This document shows positions 6,139-13,889 of a stretch of 13,889 bases of DNA, one piece after another (the stretch's first letter is position 1; each line of letters opens with the position of its first letter). The stretch is taken from assembly GCA_946481425.1 (NCBI GenBank), contig CAMLNT010000047.1, positions 1 to 13,889 on the forward strand. Reading direction: 5' to 3'. This DNA comes from an uncultured Brevundimonas sp. (GTDB taxonomy: Bacteria; Pseudomonadota; Alphaproteobacteria; Caulobacterales; Caulobacteraceae). Made by a program: the position numbers and the translations under genes. Below the pieces are notes generated by a model. The model was given only the letters and a program-made list of their open reading frames with translations, was not told the DNA's origin and searched no databases.

Positions 6139-6348
6139 TCATAGGCTGAAGTCTAGATTCCCGTTCTGCAAAACGCCCAGCGCCTTTCCGGCATGCCCTG
6201 CCGAGAAAAATGCACTCGACTTTTCCCCGCTGATCCGGCCGGCCTCATGCTCCCGCAACGACCGGTCTTTGACATCGTGAGCGCGCGACCACACGCCGGA
6301 GGTGTCAGCAAACGACAATGGCAGTGCTTTTCGACTGACACCCCACAT
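6139..6348 (-). CDS. Doubtful small ORF in the acs-nth spacer (69 residues)
   Basis: This is an open frame on the same strand as acs and nth, almost filling the spacer between them. An AGGAG lies four bases before ATG 6348; it comes from a 9-bp tandem repeat that supplies several such sequences. The protein has a basic middle (SRAHDVKDRSLREHEAGR), a serine/glycine segment and ends NGNLDFSL. I recognise no domain, signal peptide or membrane helix. The spacer looks less GC-rich than its neighbours and carries inverted repeats, so this could equally be a non-coding or repeat-derived sequence that happens to be open. Treat as a candidate only. Confidence 0.22.
   Translation of the reverse strand: MWGVSRKALPLSFADTSGVWSRAHDVKDRSLREHEAGRISGEKSSAFFSAGHAGKALGVLQNGNLDFSL
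6301..6342. repeat. 8-bp inverted repeat in the acs-nth spacer
   Basis: GGTGTCAG (6301-6308) and CTGACACC (6335-6342) are perfect reverse complements separated by 26 bases. The loop also contains AGCA and TGCT, which could extend partial pairing. There is no T-run after it on either strand, so it is not an ordinary intrinsic terminator. It could be a protein-binding site, an RNA fold in the acs 3' untranslated region, or a repeat-element end. Confidence 0.4.
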
Positions 6349-6351
6349 GAT

Positions 6352-6399
6352 GCTCCTGAGGCTCCTGAGGCTCCTGATGCTACGGATGCAGAGCCTCAG
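6352..6399 (-). repeat. Three 9-bp tandem repeats plus complementary copy, downstream of acs
   Basis: The unit GCTCCTGAG is repeated at 6352-6360 and 6361-6369, with a one-base variant at 6370-6378. A reverse-complementary copy, GAGCCTCAG, is at 6391-6399 and can pair with CTGAGGCTC at 6365-6373 (17-base loop, with an inner TGC/GCA pair) or, in register one unit earlier, at 6356-6364. The structure begins ten bases after the acs stop on the minus strand, so it may act as a transcript 3'-end hairpin, but no T-run follows it. On the minus strand each unit contains AGGAG, a Shine-Dalgarno-like sequence. Confidence 0.5.
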
Positions 6400-6408
6400 A
6401 AGCGTCGC

Positions 6409-8340
<1,932 letters not shown>

Positions 8341-8390
8341 GGGGCGTCTCCTACCGGCGTTCCGTCTGTTTTGCTCGCGGCCCGCCTCTT

Positions 8391-8405
8391 CCCTCAGTAT
8401 GAGGG
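8391..8405. promoter_or_regulatory. 15-bp palindrome in the acs/creatininase divergent region
   Basis: CCCTCA (8391-8396) and TGAGGG (8400-8405) form a perfect inverted repeat around GTA. It lies in the 101-bp gap between the divergent starts at 8340 and 8442, 51-65 bases upstream of the acs ATG. A GATTC (8415-8419), the GANTC target of the CcrM methylase in Caulobacter relatives, lies ten bases away. Position and symmetry suit an operator serving one or both genes; the binding protein is unknown. Confidence 0.4.
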
Positions 8406-8441
8406 CGGCCAACCGATTCCAAGCGGCGCGGAGACCTCGCC

Positions 8442-9197
8442 ATGCTGATCCACCTCTCGTCCTGGCCCGAAATCGAGGCCCGCCTCGCCCAGACGAAGAC
8501 GGTCGTCATTCCCATCGGCTCCAACGAACAGCACGGCCCGACCGGCCTGCTGGGCACCGACTGGCTTTGCCCGGAGATCATCTCCCACGCCGCCGAGAAG
8601 CAGGACGAGGGCCTGGTCGTCGCCCCGACCTTCAACATCGGCATGGCCCAGCATCACCTGGCCTTCCCGGGCACCATCACCCTGCGGCCCTCGACCTTCA
8701 TGGCGGCGATCGGCGACTGGGTCTCCTCCCTGACCCGCCACGGCTTCGAGCGGATCTATTTCCTTAACGGCCACGGCGGAAACGTCGCGACCATCGAGGC
8801 CGCCTTCGCCGAGATCTACGCCGAATGGTCCTTCGCCGAGGAGCGCACGCCCTTCATCCTCAAGCTCAAGAATTGGTGGGACCTGCCCGGCGTGCACAGC
8901 CTGTGCACCCAGATGTTCCCGACCGGTCACGGCATGCACGCGACCCCGTCGGAGATCGCCGTCACCCAGGCCGCCTATCCGGAGCGCATCAAGACCGCCG
9001 TCATGGAGCCCAGGATCGCCCCGGTCGGCCCGATCCGCGATGCCCTGGACTATCGGGCACGCTTCCCCGACGGCCGCATCGGCTCGGACCCGCTGCTCGC
9101 CACGCCTGAGCTGGGCCAGCAGATCATCGACGCCTCGGTGAAAGCCCTCCTCGAAGACGTTAAGGCCTTCTCGGACGAGGTCATGCCGGGGCTCTAG
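8442..9197 (+). CDS. Creatininase-family amidohydrolase
   Basis: This 251-residue metal-dependent hydrolase is of the creatininase/MftE fold family. Probable metal ligands are Glu29 and His31 in [10 protein letters not shown], Asp40 in LGTDW, His111 in FLNGHGGN, and Glu171 in the [10 protein letters not shown] segment (163-171), the usual set for this family. GGAG (8430-8433) eight bases before ATG 8442 is a good ribosome binding site. Family members act on creatinine, formamidopyrimidine intermediates, or peptides (MftE in mycofactocin maturation). None of the partner genes for those pathways is present, so the substrate is unknown and a plain creatininase name is not justified. It is divergent from acs, and its stop is shared with the YbjN-like gene opposite. 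Confidence 0.88.
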   Translation: MLIHLSSWPEIEARLAQTKTVVIPIGSNEQHGPTGLLGTDWLCPEIISHAAEKQDEGLVVAPTFNIGMAQHHLAFPGTITLRPSTFMAAIGDWVSSLTRHGFERIYFLNGHGGNVATIEAAFAEIYAEWSFAEERTPFILKLKNWWDLPGVHSLCTQMFPTGHGMHATPSEIAVTQAAYPERIKTAVMEPRIAPVGPIRDALDYRARFPDGRIGSDPLLATPELGQQIIDASVKALLEDVKAFSDEVMPGL

Positions 9198-9676
9198 TCC
9201 TCGACCACCGCGCCCATGTCCACCGCGAACAGGGGGGCCACCGACGCGAACAGCCTCATGTGCTCTGTCATCCCCTCCCAGGTCGTGCCCGGCGTGATCA
9301 GCACATCGTACTGGGCCACGGCGGCTGCGCCATCGTCCGTCTGGATCCGGAAGGCCTTGAGGTAGCGCCGCTCCACGTTCCAGCGCGCGATCGCCTCGTC
9401 GGTGACCGACGGGATCAGAAAGGCCGCCGAGAACTGCCACGACGCACACCGCGTGGCCTGGCAATCGAAGCCGTTCATTTCCCACGACACGCCGTTGGCC
9501 CCGGTGGCCACGCTGGGCTGGGACGCATCGGTGCGCACCGCCGCGTCCAGTCCCTGCCCACGAAGCCAGGTTTCGATCTCCAGCGCCGTCGCGCCGCCGG
9601 CCTCCAGCGGCTGCGCCTGCGCTGCGGCGGCTGAAATCGTAAGGGCGGCGAGGGTCAGGCAGGCGGTGCGGATCAT
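9194..9676 (-). CDS. Exported YbjN-domain-like protein
   Basis: This 160-residue protein has a clear N-terminal signal peptide (MIRTACLTLAALTISAAAAQ, cleavage likely after AQA near residue 21-22). The mature part resembles the YbjN family in its pattern: ALEIETWLRGQGLDAAV (31-47), then WEMNGFDCQATRCASWQFSA (65-84) with Cys72 and Cys77, a strand, and TDEAIARWNVERRYLKAFR (92-110). The two cysteines could form a disulfide in the periplasm. YbjN proteins are related to type III secretion chaperone folds and poorly understood; E. coli YbjN is not exported, so this is a periplasmic variant. The start at 9676 is supported by GAGG five bases upstream and by the signal peptide. The long upstream open frame is shadow sequence of the neighbour. 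Confidence 0.75.
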   Translation of the reverse strand: MIRTACLTLAALTISAAAAQAQPLEAGGATALEIETWLRGQGLDAAVRTDASQPSVATGANGVSWEMNGFDCQATRCASWQFSAAFLIPSVTDEAIARWNVERRYLKAFRIQTDDGAAAVAQYDVLITPGTTWEGMTEHMRLFASVAPLFAVDMGAVVED

Positions 9677-9739
9677 GGCGTCCTCATTCGGTCCGCCTTC
9701 TCCTTGGCCGTCGAGCGCGGCGTGATCAAGGCGATGCAT

Positions 9740-9798
9740 CCGATACCTGGATACGCGCGTATCGGTTGACGGGTGGGGTGAGCCTACGCGCGCATCGG
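9740..9798. promoter_or_regulatory. Palindromic site repeated 33 bp apart around the outer-membrane gene promoter
   Basis: CCGATAC (9740-9746) and GTATCGG (9759-9765) are perfect complements, and within them GATACGCGCGTATC (9750-9763) is a 14-bp perfect palindrome. Directly after it lies TTGACGG (9766-9772), a full match to the Caulobacter housekeeping -35 consensus TTGACGS. The right half, TACGCGCGTATCGG (9752-9765), recurs with one change at 9785-9798, exactly 33 bases (about three helical turns) on, overlapping the only -10-like sequence in range (CCTACGCG, 9783-9790). The -10 is weak, so the promoter call is moderate. Confidence 0.5.
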
Positions 9799-9841
9799 CA
9801 TTCGATGGGCGCGAACTGTCTGCGCTCACGGGAGGTTTCTC

Positions 9842-10654
9842 ATGCGCCTGCTTCTTCTGACCACCGCCGCGGTGGCCCTTGCCGGCCCGGCTTTCGCCCA
9901 GGACTGGTCCGGCCCCTATGTCGCGGGCCTCATCGGTTACGCCACAGGCGACGACGACGGTTCCGAGACCTTGGTCTTCGACACCGACCAGGACGGCGAC
10001 TACAACGACACGGTCCTCACGGCCGCGGCCGTCAACGCCTTCAGCCCTGGCTTCTGCGACGGCACGGCCCAGACCACGACGCCGGCAGGCGGCTGCTCCG
10101 CCGATGACGAGTCCGGTGTCGATTACGGCATTCGCGGCGGCTACGACTGGCAGACCGGCAATGTCGTCTTCGGCGTGGTCGGTGACATCAGTCGCGCCGA
10201 CATCACCGACGCGGTGACCGGCTTCTCGACCACGCCGGCCAACTACGTCATGACGCGCGAGATCAACTATGTCGTAGGTATGCGCGGCCGGCTCGGCTTC
10301 GCGATGGGTCGGACGCTGGTCTATGGGACGGCGGGCCTCGCCTACGGAGACCTGGATCGTAGCTTCGTCACCAGCAACGGCGCCAACAGCTTCACCGAGC
10401 GCGACAATGATGGTGTCTGGGGGCCCCAATACGGCGTGGGCGCCGAGTGGGCCTTCAACGAGAGAATGAGCATCGGCGCCGAGGCGCTGTGGACCTCGCT
10501 CAGCGACGATGAATACACCGTCCGGGCCGGGCCGGGTACGGCTCCGCCGACCAACCCGTTCCTGCTGGTCACGCCGTCGGGCACGGACATCCGCCGTTCC
10601 AACGATCAGTTCGACTTCGGTTCGCTGCGCGTGACGGCGACCTACCGCTTCTAG
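9842..10654 (+). CDS. Outer-membrane beta-barrel protein
   Basis: This 270-residue protein has a signal peptide cleaved at AFA/QDW (about residue 19-20). GGAGG at 9831-9835, six bases before the ATG, is a strong ribosome binding site. The mature start DWSGPYVAGLIGYATG, repeated alternating aromatic and glycine strands (GIRGGYDW, VGMRGRLGFA, TLVYGTAGLAYGDLD, YGVGAEWAF), and a C-terminal RVTATYRF ending in Phe fit the eight-stranded Omp25/OmpW-like barrels of alphaproteobacteria. An acidic insert, DTDQDGDYND (47-56), looks like a calcium-binding loop, and Cys72 and Cys85 flank a Thr/Pro-rich segment and may form a disulfide in the same exposed loop. Ligand or transport function is unknown. The gene is monocistronic, ending in an intrinsic terminator. 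Confidence 0.88.
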   Translation: MRLLLLTTAAVALAGPAFAQDWSGPYVAGLIGYATGDDDGSETLVFDTDQDGDYNDTVLTAAAVNAFSPGFCDGTAQTTTPAGGCSADDESGVDYGIRGGYDWQTGNVVFGVVGDISRADITDAVTGFSTTPANYVMTREINYVVGMRGRLGFAMGRTLVYGTAGLAYGDLDRSFVTSNGANSFTERDNDGVWGPQYGVGAEWAFNERMSIGAEALWTSLSDDEYTVRAGPGTAPPTNPFLLVTPSGTDIRRSNDQFDFGSLRVTATYRF

Positions 10655-10699
10655 CGTTCCCGCCCGGCCGGCCAGTCCCCCCTCCCCCCGGCCCGGCGA

Positions 10700-10738
10700 C
10701 GGCCCCGTCGATTGCTCGACGGGGCCGCTTCGCTTTTT
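10700..10738 (+). terminator. Intrinsic terminator of the outer-membrane protein gene
   Basis: A 12-bp perfect GC-rich stem, CGGCCCCGTCGA (10700-10711) with TCGACGGGGCCG (10716-10727) and loop TTGC, is followed by CTTCGC and a run of five T (10734-10738). It lies 46 bases after the stop codon of the barrel gene and separates it from the glutamate dehydrogenase, which therefore needs its own promoter in about 10739-10826. Confidence 0.9.
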
Positions 10739-10826
10739 GGGGCTTGGCCCGACCGTCGCCACGGCCTATCCGTCCCGGACAGATAAGAGCCGCACTCCAA
10801 GGACGGCTCAGGTTCGGGAAGACATC

Positions 10827-13800
10827 ATGGACGGCGGCCAAACCGCACTCACCCAAAAGGCCCTTCAGGACGCATTCGCCGCCGAGCTCGGCTCCGGCGC
10901 GATCGGCGAGATGGAGCAGGCCTTCCTGGCCCAGGCCCACGACGACTACATCGAAGACGAGGCTCCCGGCATCGACGGCCCGGCCTTCGCCCGCATCCTG
11001 GCCCGCTTCTGGACCTTCGCGGCCGAGCGCCAGACCGGCGCGCCCCCCGCGGTCCGCATTCAGCCGGCCGCCGAGGCGAACCTCGACGTCCCGTACGACA
11101 TCATCGAGATCGTCCAGGACGACGGCCCGTTCCTCGTCGACAGCGTCATGGGCGACCTGGCCGAGGTCGGCGTCTCGGTCCGTGCCATGTTCCACCCGCT
11201 GATCGACTGCCGTCGTTCAGGCGCCGGCGCGCGCGAAGCCTGCGACAAGACCCGCGAGTCCATGATCCTCGTCATCGTCGACCCGATGACGCAGGAGCGC
11301 CGGGAGGCGGTGCGCAAGAGCCTGTGCGAGACCCTGTCGGACGTCCGCATGGCGGTCGAGGATCACGGCGCCATGGCCGCGCTGATGGCCGACGCCGTCG
11401 CGCGCCTCGAATCCGGCGCGCCGGGCGTTTCGCGCGAAACCCTCGACGAGAGCGTCGATTTCCTGCGTTGGCTGCAGGACGAACATTTCGTTTTCCTGGG
11501 CGCCCGTGACGTCGACTATCCCCGCGACGCGAAGGGCGGCTATGCGACCGACGAGGCGCTGAAGCAGCGCATCGAAGGACTTGGCGTGCTGCGCGACGCC
11601 TCGCGCCCGATCCTGCGCCAAGCCCACGAGACCGCCTCGCTCTCCTCGGCCCTCCAGCGCCGCGCCGAGAACGGCGAGCCCGTGGTGGTCGCCAAGGCCA
11701 ACCTGCGCTCGCGCGTCCACCGCCGCGTTCACATGGACTACGTTTCGGTGCTCCGTTACGGCGACGACGGTCGTCCATCCGGCGAGACGCGCTTCGTCGG
11801 CCTGTTCACCTCGGAGGCCTACGACAAGGCGGCCTTCGACGTGCCGCTGATCCGCGCCAAGGCCCGCAGCGTCCTCACCCGCGCCGGCAAGGTCGAGGGC
11901 ACCCACAATCACAAGCGTCTCAAGAACATCCTCGAGACCTTCCCGCGCGACGAGCTGTTCCAGGTCGGCGAGGACGAGCTTCTCGCCACCACGCTCGGCA
12001 TCCTGCACCTCAACGACCGCCCGCGTGTGAAGCTGTTCACCCGCAAGGATCCTTTCGACCGGTTCATCTCGATCCTCGCCTTCGTTCCGCGGGAGCGGTT
12101 CGACGCCGGTGTCCGCGAGCGGATCGGCGCCCTGCTGGCCGAGGCCTGGGGCGGCCGGATGTCCGCCTGGTATCCCCAGCTGACCGACGCGCCGCTGGTG
12201 CGTATCCACTACATTATCGGCGTCACGCCCGGCGAGCATCTCGAGCCGGATCAGGCCGAGCTGGAGCGGCGCGTGGTCGAGGCCGCACGCGGCTGGCCGG
12301 ACCGCTTCGAGCAGGCCGCGCGCGACCTGGGCCTGGCCGACGCCGGCATCGGCGCCCTGACCCGCAACTGGGCCGAGGCCTTCCCGGCCGGCTACCGTGA
12401 TCGCTATGACGCGCGCGAGGCCTTGGTCGATCTGGGCGAGGTCGACCGTCTGGGCGCCCAGGATGTCGTCGTGCGGGCCTTCCGCACGCCCGAGGACACA
12501 GACCTTCAGTTCCGCTTCAAACTCTATCGGCGTGGCCAGCCCGCGCCCCTCGCCGACGTCCTGCCGATCCTGTCGGACATGGGCCTCAAGGCGCTCGAAG
12601 AGTTCGGCCATGCCGTGCGTCCGGTCGAAGGCGAACCGATCTACATCCACGAGTTCCTGCTCGAGGACCCGCGCGGCGGCGATCTCGTCTTCTCGGACGT
12701 GAAGGACCCGTTCGAGGAGGCCTTCTCCGCCGTCTGGGCCGAGGACACCGAGTCCGACGGCTTCAACCGGCTGGTGCTGGAACTGGGCGTGGGCTGGCGC
12801 GACGCGGCTCTCGTCCGCGCCCTTGCCAAGTACCGTCAGCAGTCGGGCCTGGATCCGTCGCAGGCGACCCAGGAAGAAGCCTTGCGCGAATATCCTGGTG
12901 TCTCGCGCAAGATCCTGGAGATTTTCCGCGCCAAGTTCGACCCGGATCGGGAAGGCGATGCCGACACACGCGGCAAGATCGTCGACAAACTGGTCTCCCA
13001 GGCCGAGGCCGGCCTGCAGGCGGTCAAGAGCCTGGACCACGACCGTGTCCTGCGCCGCCTGATGCTGCTCGTGCAGGCCATCAAGCGCACCAACTTCTAC
13101 CAGCAGACCGGCGACGCCGACCGGCCCTTCAAGTCCTACATCTCGTTCAAGGTCGCCTCGCGCGAGCTGACCGACCTGCCGGCGCCCAAGCCCTATCGCG
13201 AGATCTTCGTCTGGGCGCCGCACATCGAGGGGGTGCACCTGCGCTTCGGGCCGGTCGCGCGCGGCGGCCTGCGCTGGTCCGACCGCCGCGACGACTTCCG
13301 CACGGAAGTGCTCGGCCTGGTGAAGGCCCAGCAGGTCAAGAACGCGGTCATCGTGCCCGTCGGCTCCAAGGGCGGGTTCTTCGCCAAGCACCAGGCCCGC
13401 GTGGCCAAGGCCTCGGGCGGCGATCGCGACGCGATTCAGCAGGAAGGCATCCGCGCCTATCGCACCTTCCTGTCGGGCCTGCTCGACATCACCGACAACA
13501 TCCTTGCCGACGGCTCGGTGAAGCGTCCCGACCGCGTCATCGCCTGGGAAGGCGACGACCCCTATCTGGTCGTGGCCGCCGACAAGGGCACCGCGACCTT
13601 CTCGGACATCGCGAACGGAATCTCGGAATCCTATGGCTTCTGGTTGGGCGACGCTTTCGCGTCGGGGGGTTCCGCCGGTTACGACCACAAGGTCATGGGC
13701 ATCACCGCCCGCGGCGCCTGGGAGGCGGTCAAGCGCCACTTCATGGAGATGGGCAAGGATATCCAGTCCGAGCCCTTCACCGTGGTCGGCGTCGGCGACA

Positions 13801-13889
13801 TGTCCGGCGACGTCTTCGGCAACGGCATGCTGCTGTCGCGCCACATCAAGCTGGTGGCGGCCTTCGACCACCGCCACATCTTCCTGGAT
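10827..13889 (+). CDS. gdhZ: NAD-specific glutamate dehydrogenase, large bacterial type, 5' part
   Basis: The first 1021 codons lie in the window without a stop; the family is about 1600 residues, so roughly a third is missing. The enzyme oxidises glutamate to 2-oxoglutarate and ammonia. Landmarks: the N-terminal DDGPFLVDS segment (about 95-103), VDFLRWLQDEHFVFLG (210-225), LFTRKDPFDRFIS (about 402-414), the catalytic-domain block GGLRWSDRRDDFRTEVLGLV (813-832) with VKAQQVKN (832-839) and GSKGGFF (846-852, Lys848), AADKGTATFSD near 919, and the nucleotide-binding GVGDMSGDVFGNGML (988-1002). ATG 10827 is chosen as the family-like start; only a weak GGGAAG precedes it. In Caulobacter crescentus the orthologue GdhZ also influences FtsZ and division. 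A hundred-kDa-scale minus-strand open frame here is a codon shadow. Confidence 0.96.
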   Translation, partial: MDGGQTALTQKALQDAFAAELGSGAIGEMEQAFLAQAHDDYIEDEAPGIDGPAFARILARFWTFAAERQTGAPPAVRIQPAAEANLDVPYDIIEIVQDDGPFLVDSVMGDLAEVGVSVRAMFHPLIDCRRSGAGAREACDKTRESMILVIVDPMTQERREAVRKSLCETLSDVRMAVEDHGAMAALMADAVARLESGAPGVSRETLDESVDFLRWLQDEHFVFLGARDVDYPRDAKGGYATDEALKQRIEGLGVLRDASRPILRQAHETASLSSALQRRAENGEPVVVAKANLRSRVHRRVHMDYVSVLRYGDDGRPSGETRFVGLFTSEAYDKAAFDVPLIRAKARSVLTRAGKVEGTHNHKRLKNILETFPRDELFQVGEDELLATTLGILHLNDRPRVKLFTRKDPFDRFISILAFVPRERFDAGVRERIGALLAEAWGGRMSAWYPQLTDAPLVRIHYIIGVTPGEHLEPDQAELERRVVEAARGWPDRFEQAARDLGLADAGIGALTRNWAEAFPAGYRDRYDAREALVDLGEVDRLGAQDVVVRAFRTPEDTDLQFRFKLYRRGQPAPLADVLPILSDMGLKALEEFGHAVRPVEGEPIYIHEFLLEDPRGGDLVFSDVKDPFEEAFSAVWAEDTESDGFNRLVLELGVGWRDAALVRALAKYRQQSGLDPSQATQEEALREYPGVSRKILEIFRAKFDPDREGDADTRGKIVDKLVSQAEAGLQAVKSLDHDRVLRRLMLLVQAIKRTNFYQQTGDADRPFKSYISFKVASRELTDLPAPKPYREIFVWAPHIEGVHLRFGPVARGGLRWSDRRDDFRTEVLGLVKAQQVKNAVIVPVGSKGGFFAKHQARVAKASGGDRDAIQQEGIRAYRTFLSGLLDITDNILADGSVKRPDRVIAWEGDDPYLVVAADKGTATFSDIANGISESYGFWLGDAFASGGSAGYDHKVMGITARGAWEAVKRHFMEMGKDIQSEPFTVVGVGDMSGDVFGNGMLLSRHIKLVAAFDHRHIFLD

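Noticed and set aside
6365..6399. Intrinsic terminator for acs
   Set aside because: The 9-bp stem is good, but no T-run follows on the minus strand and the loop is long, so I list it as a repeat with hairpin potential rather than a terminator.
8341..8412. 24-codon N-terminal extension of acs
   Set aside because: The AGGAG site at 8348-8352 and the family start MSHEEVF support ATG 8340. The extension has no ribosome binding site and covers the palindrome.
9677..10762. Upstream extension of the YbjN-like frame (522 codons in all)
   Set aside because: The extension runs antisense through the outer-membrane gene and its terminator. The signal peptide and ribosome binding site place the true start at 9676.
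11217..13877. Minus-strand open frame of 886 codons
   Set aside because: It lies wholly antisense to the glutamate dehydrogenase, whose plus-strand frame has conserved family motifs throughout. Its product is low-complexity, rich in Gly/Ala/Arg/Asp/Val, with no domain; it is a shadow caused by GC-rich codon use.

Overview
The window is GC-rich and densely coded. Its gene content points to an alphaproteobacterium, most likely Caulobacteraceae (Brevundimonas- or Caulobacter-like). The reasons are a ccmC-ccmD-ccmG run, ftsY followed by a YciB/IspZ-type septation protein, a large NAD-specific glutamate dehydrogenase of the GdhZ class, promoter-like sequences resembling the Caulobacter housekeeping consensus, and GANTC sites in two promoter regions. 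This placement is inferred from protein character and was not tested by a search.

Layout: (1) 1-1389, plus strand: the 3' end of ccmC, then ccmD and ccmG (cytochrome c maturation), then a small Ala/Pro-rich protein. (2) 1386-4562, minus strand: adenosine kinase-type PfkB sugar kinase, ftsY and yciB/ispZ in one tight block, then a MarR-type regulator. (3) 4609-5475, plus: an ATP-grasp ligase related to DcsG-type enzymes. It converges on nth (endonuclease III, minus), and the two 3' ends overlap by 46 bp. (4) 6129-6408: a 280-bp spacer with tandem and inverted repeats and one doubtful small ORF. (5) 6409-8340, minus: acetyl-CoA synthetase, divergent from a creatininase-family amidohydrolase (plus). 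The latter ends in a shared stop with an exported YbjN-like protein (minus). (6) 9842-10654, plus: an outer-membrane beta-barrel protein with a strong intrinsic terminator. (7) 10827 to the window end: the first 1021 codons of the glutamate dehydrogenase.

Most genes are core metabolism or cell-envelope functions: haem delivery and thiol reduction for c-type cytochromes, co-translational membrane targeting, purine salvage, base-excision repair, acetate activation and glutamate catabolism. I see no mobile element, CRISPR array, tRNA, rRNA, defence island or biosynthetic cluster. I do not see a clear undescribed multi-gene system. The items most worth a second look are regulatory DNA (a repeated palindromic site upstream of the outer-membrane gene, interleaved inverted repeats upstream of marR, and the repeat-rich spacer after acs) and three proteins of uncertain role: the DcsG-like ATP-grasp enzyme, the 85-residue Ala/Pro protein and the exported YbjN-like protein. 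There is no gene-free stretch longer than 300 bases.
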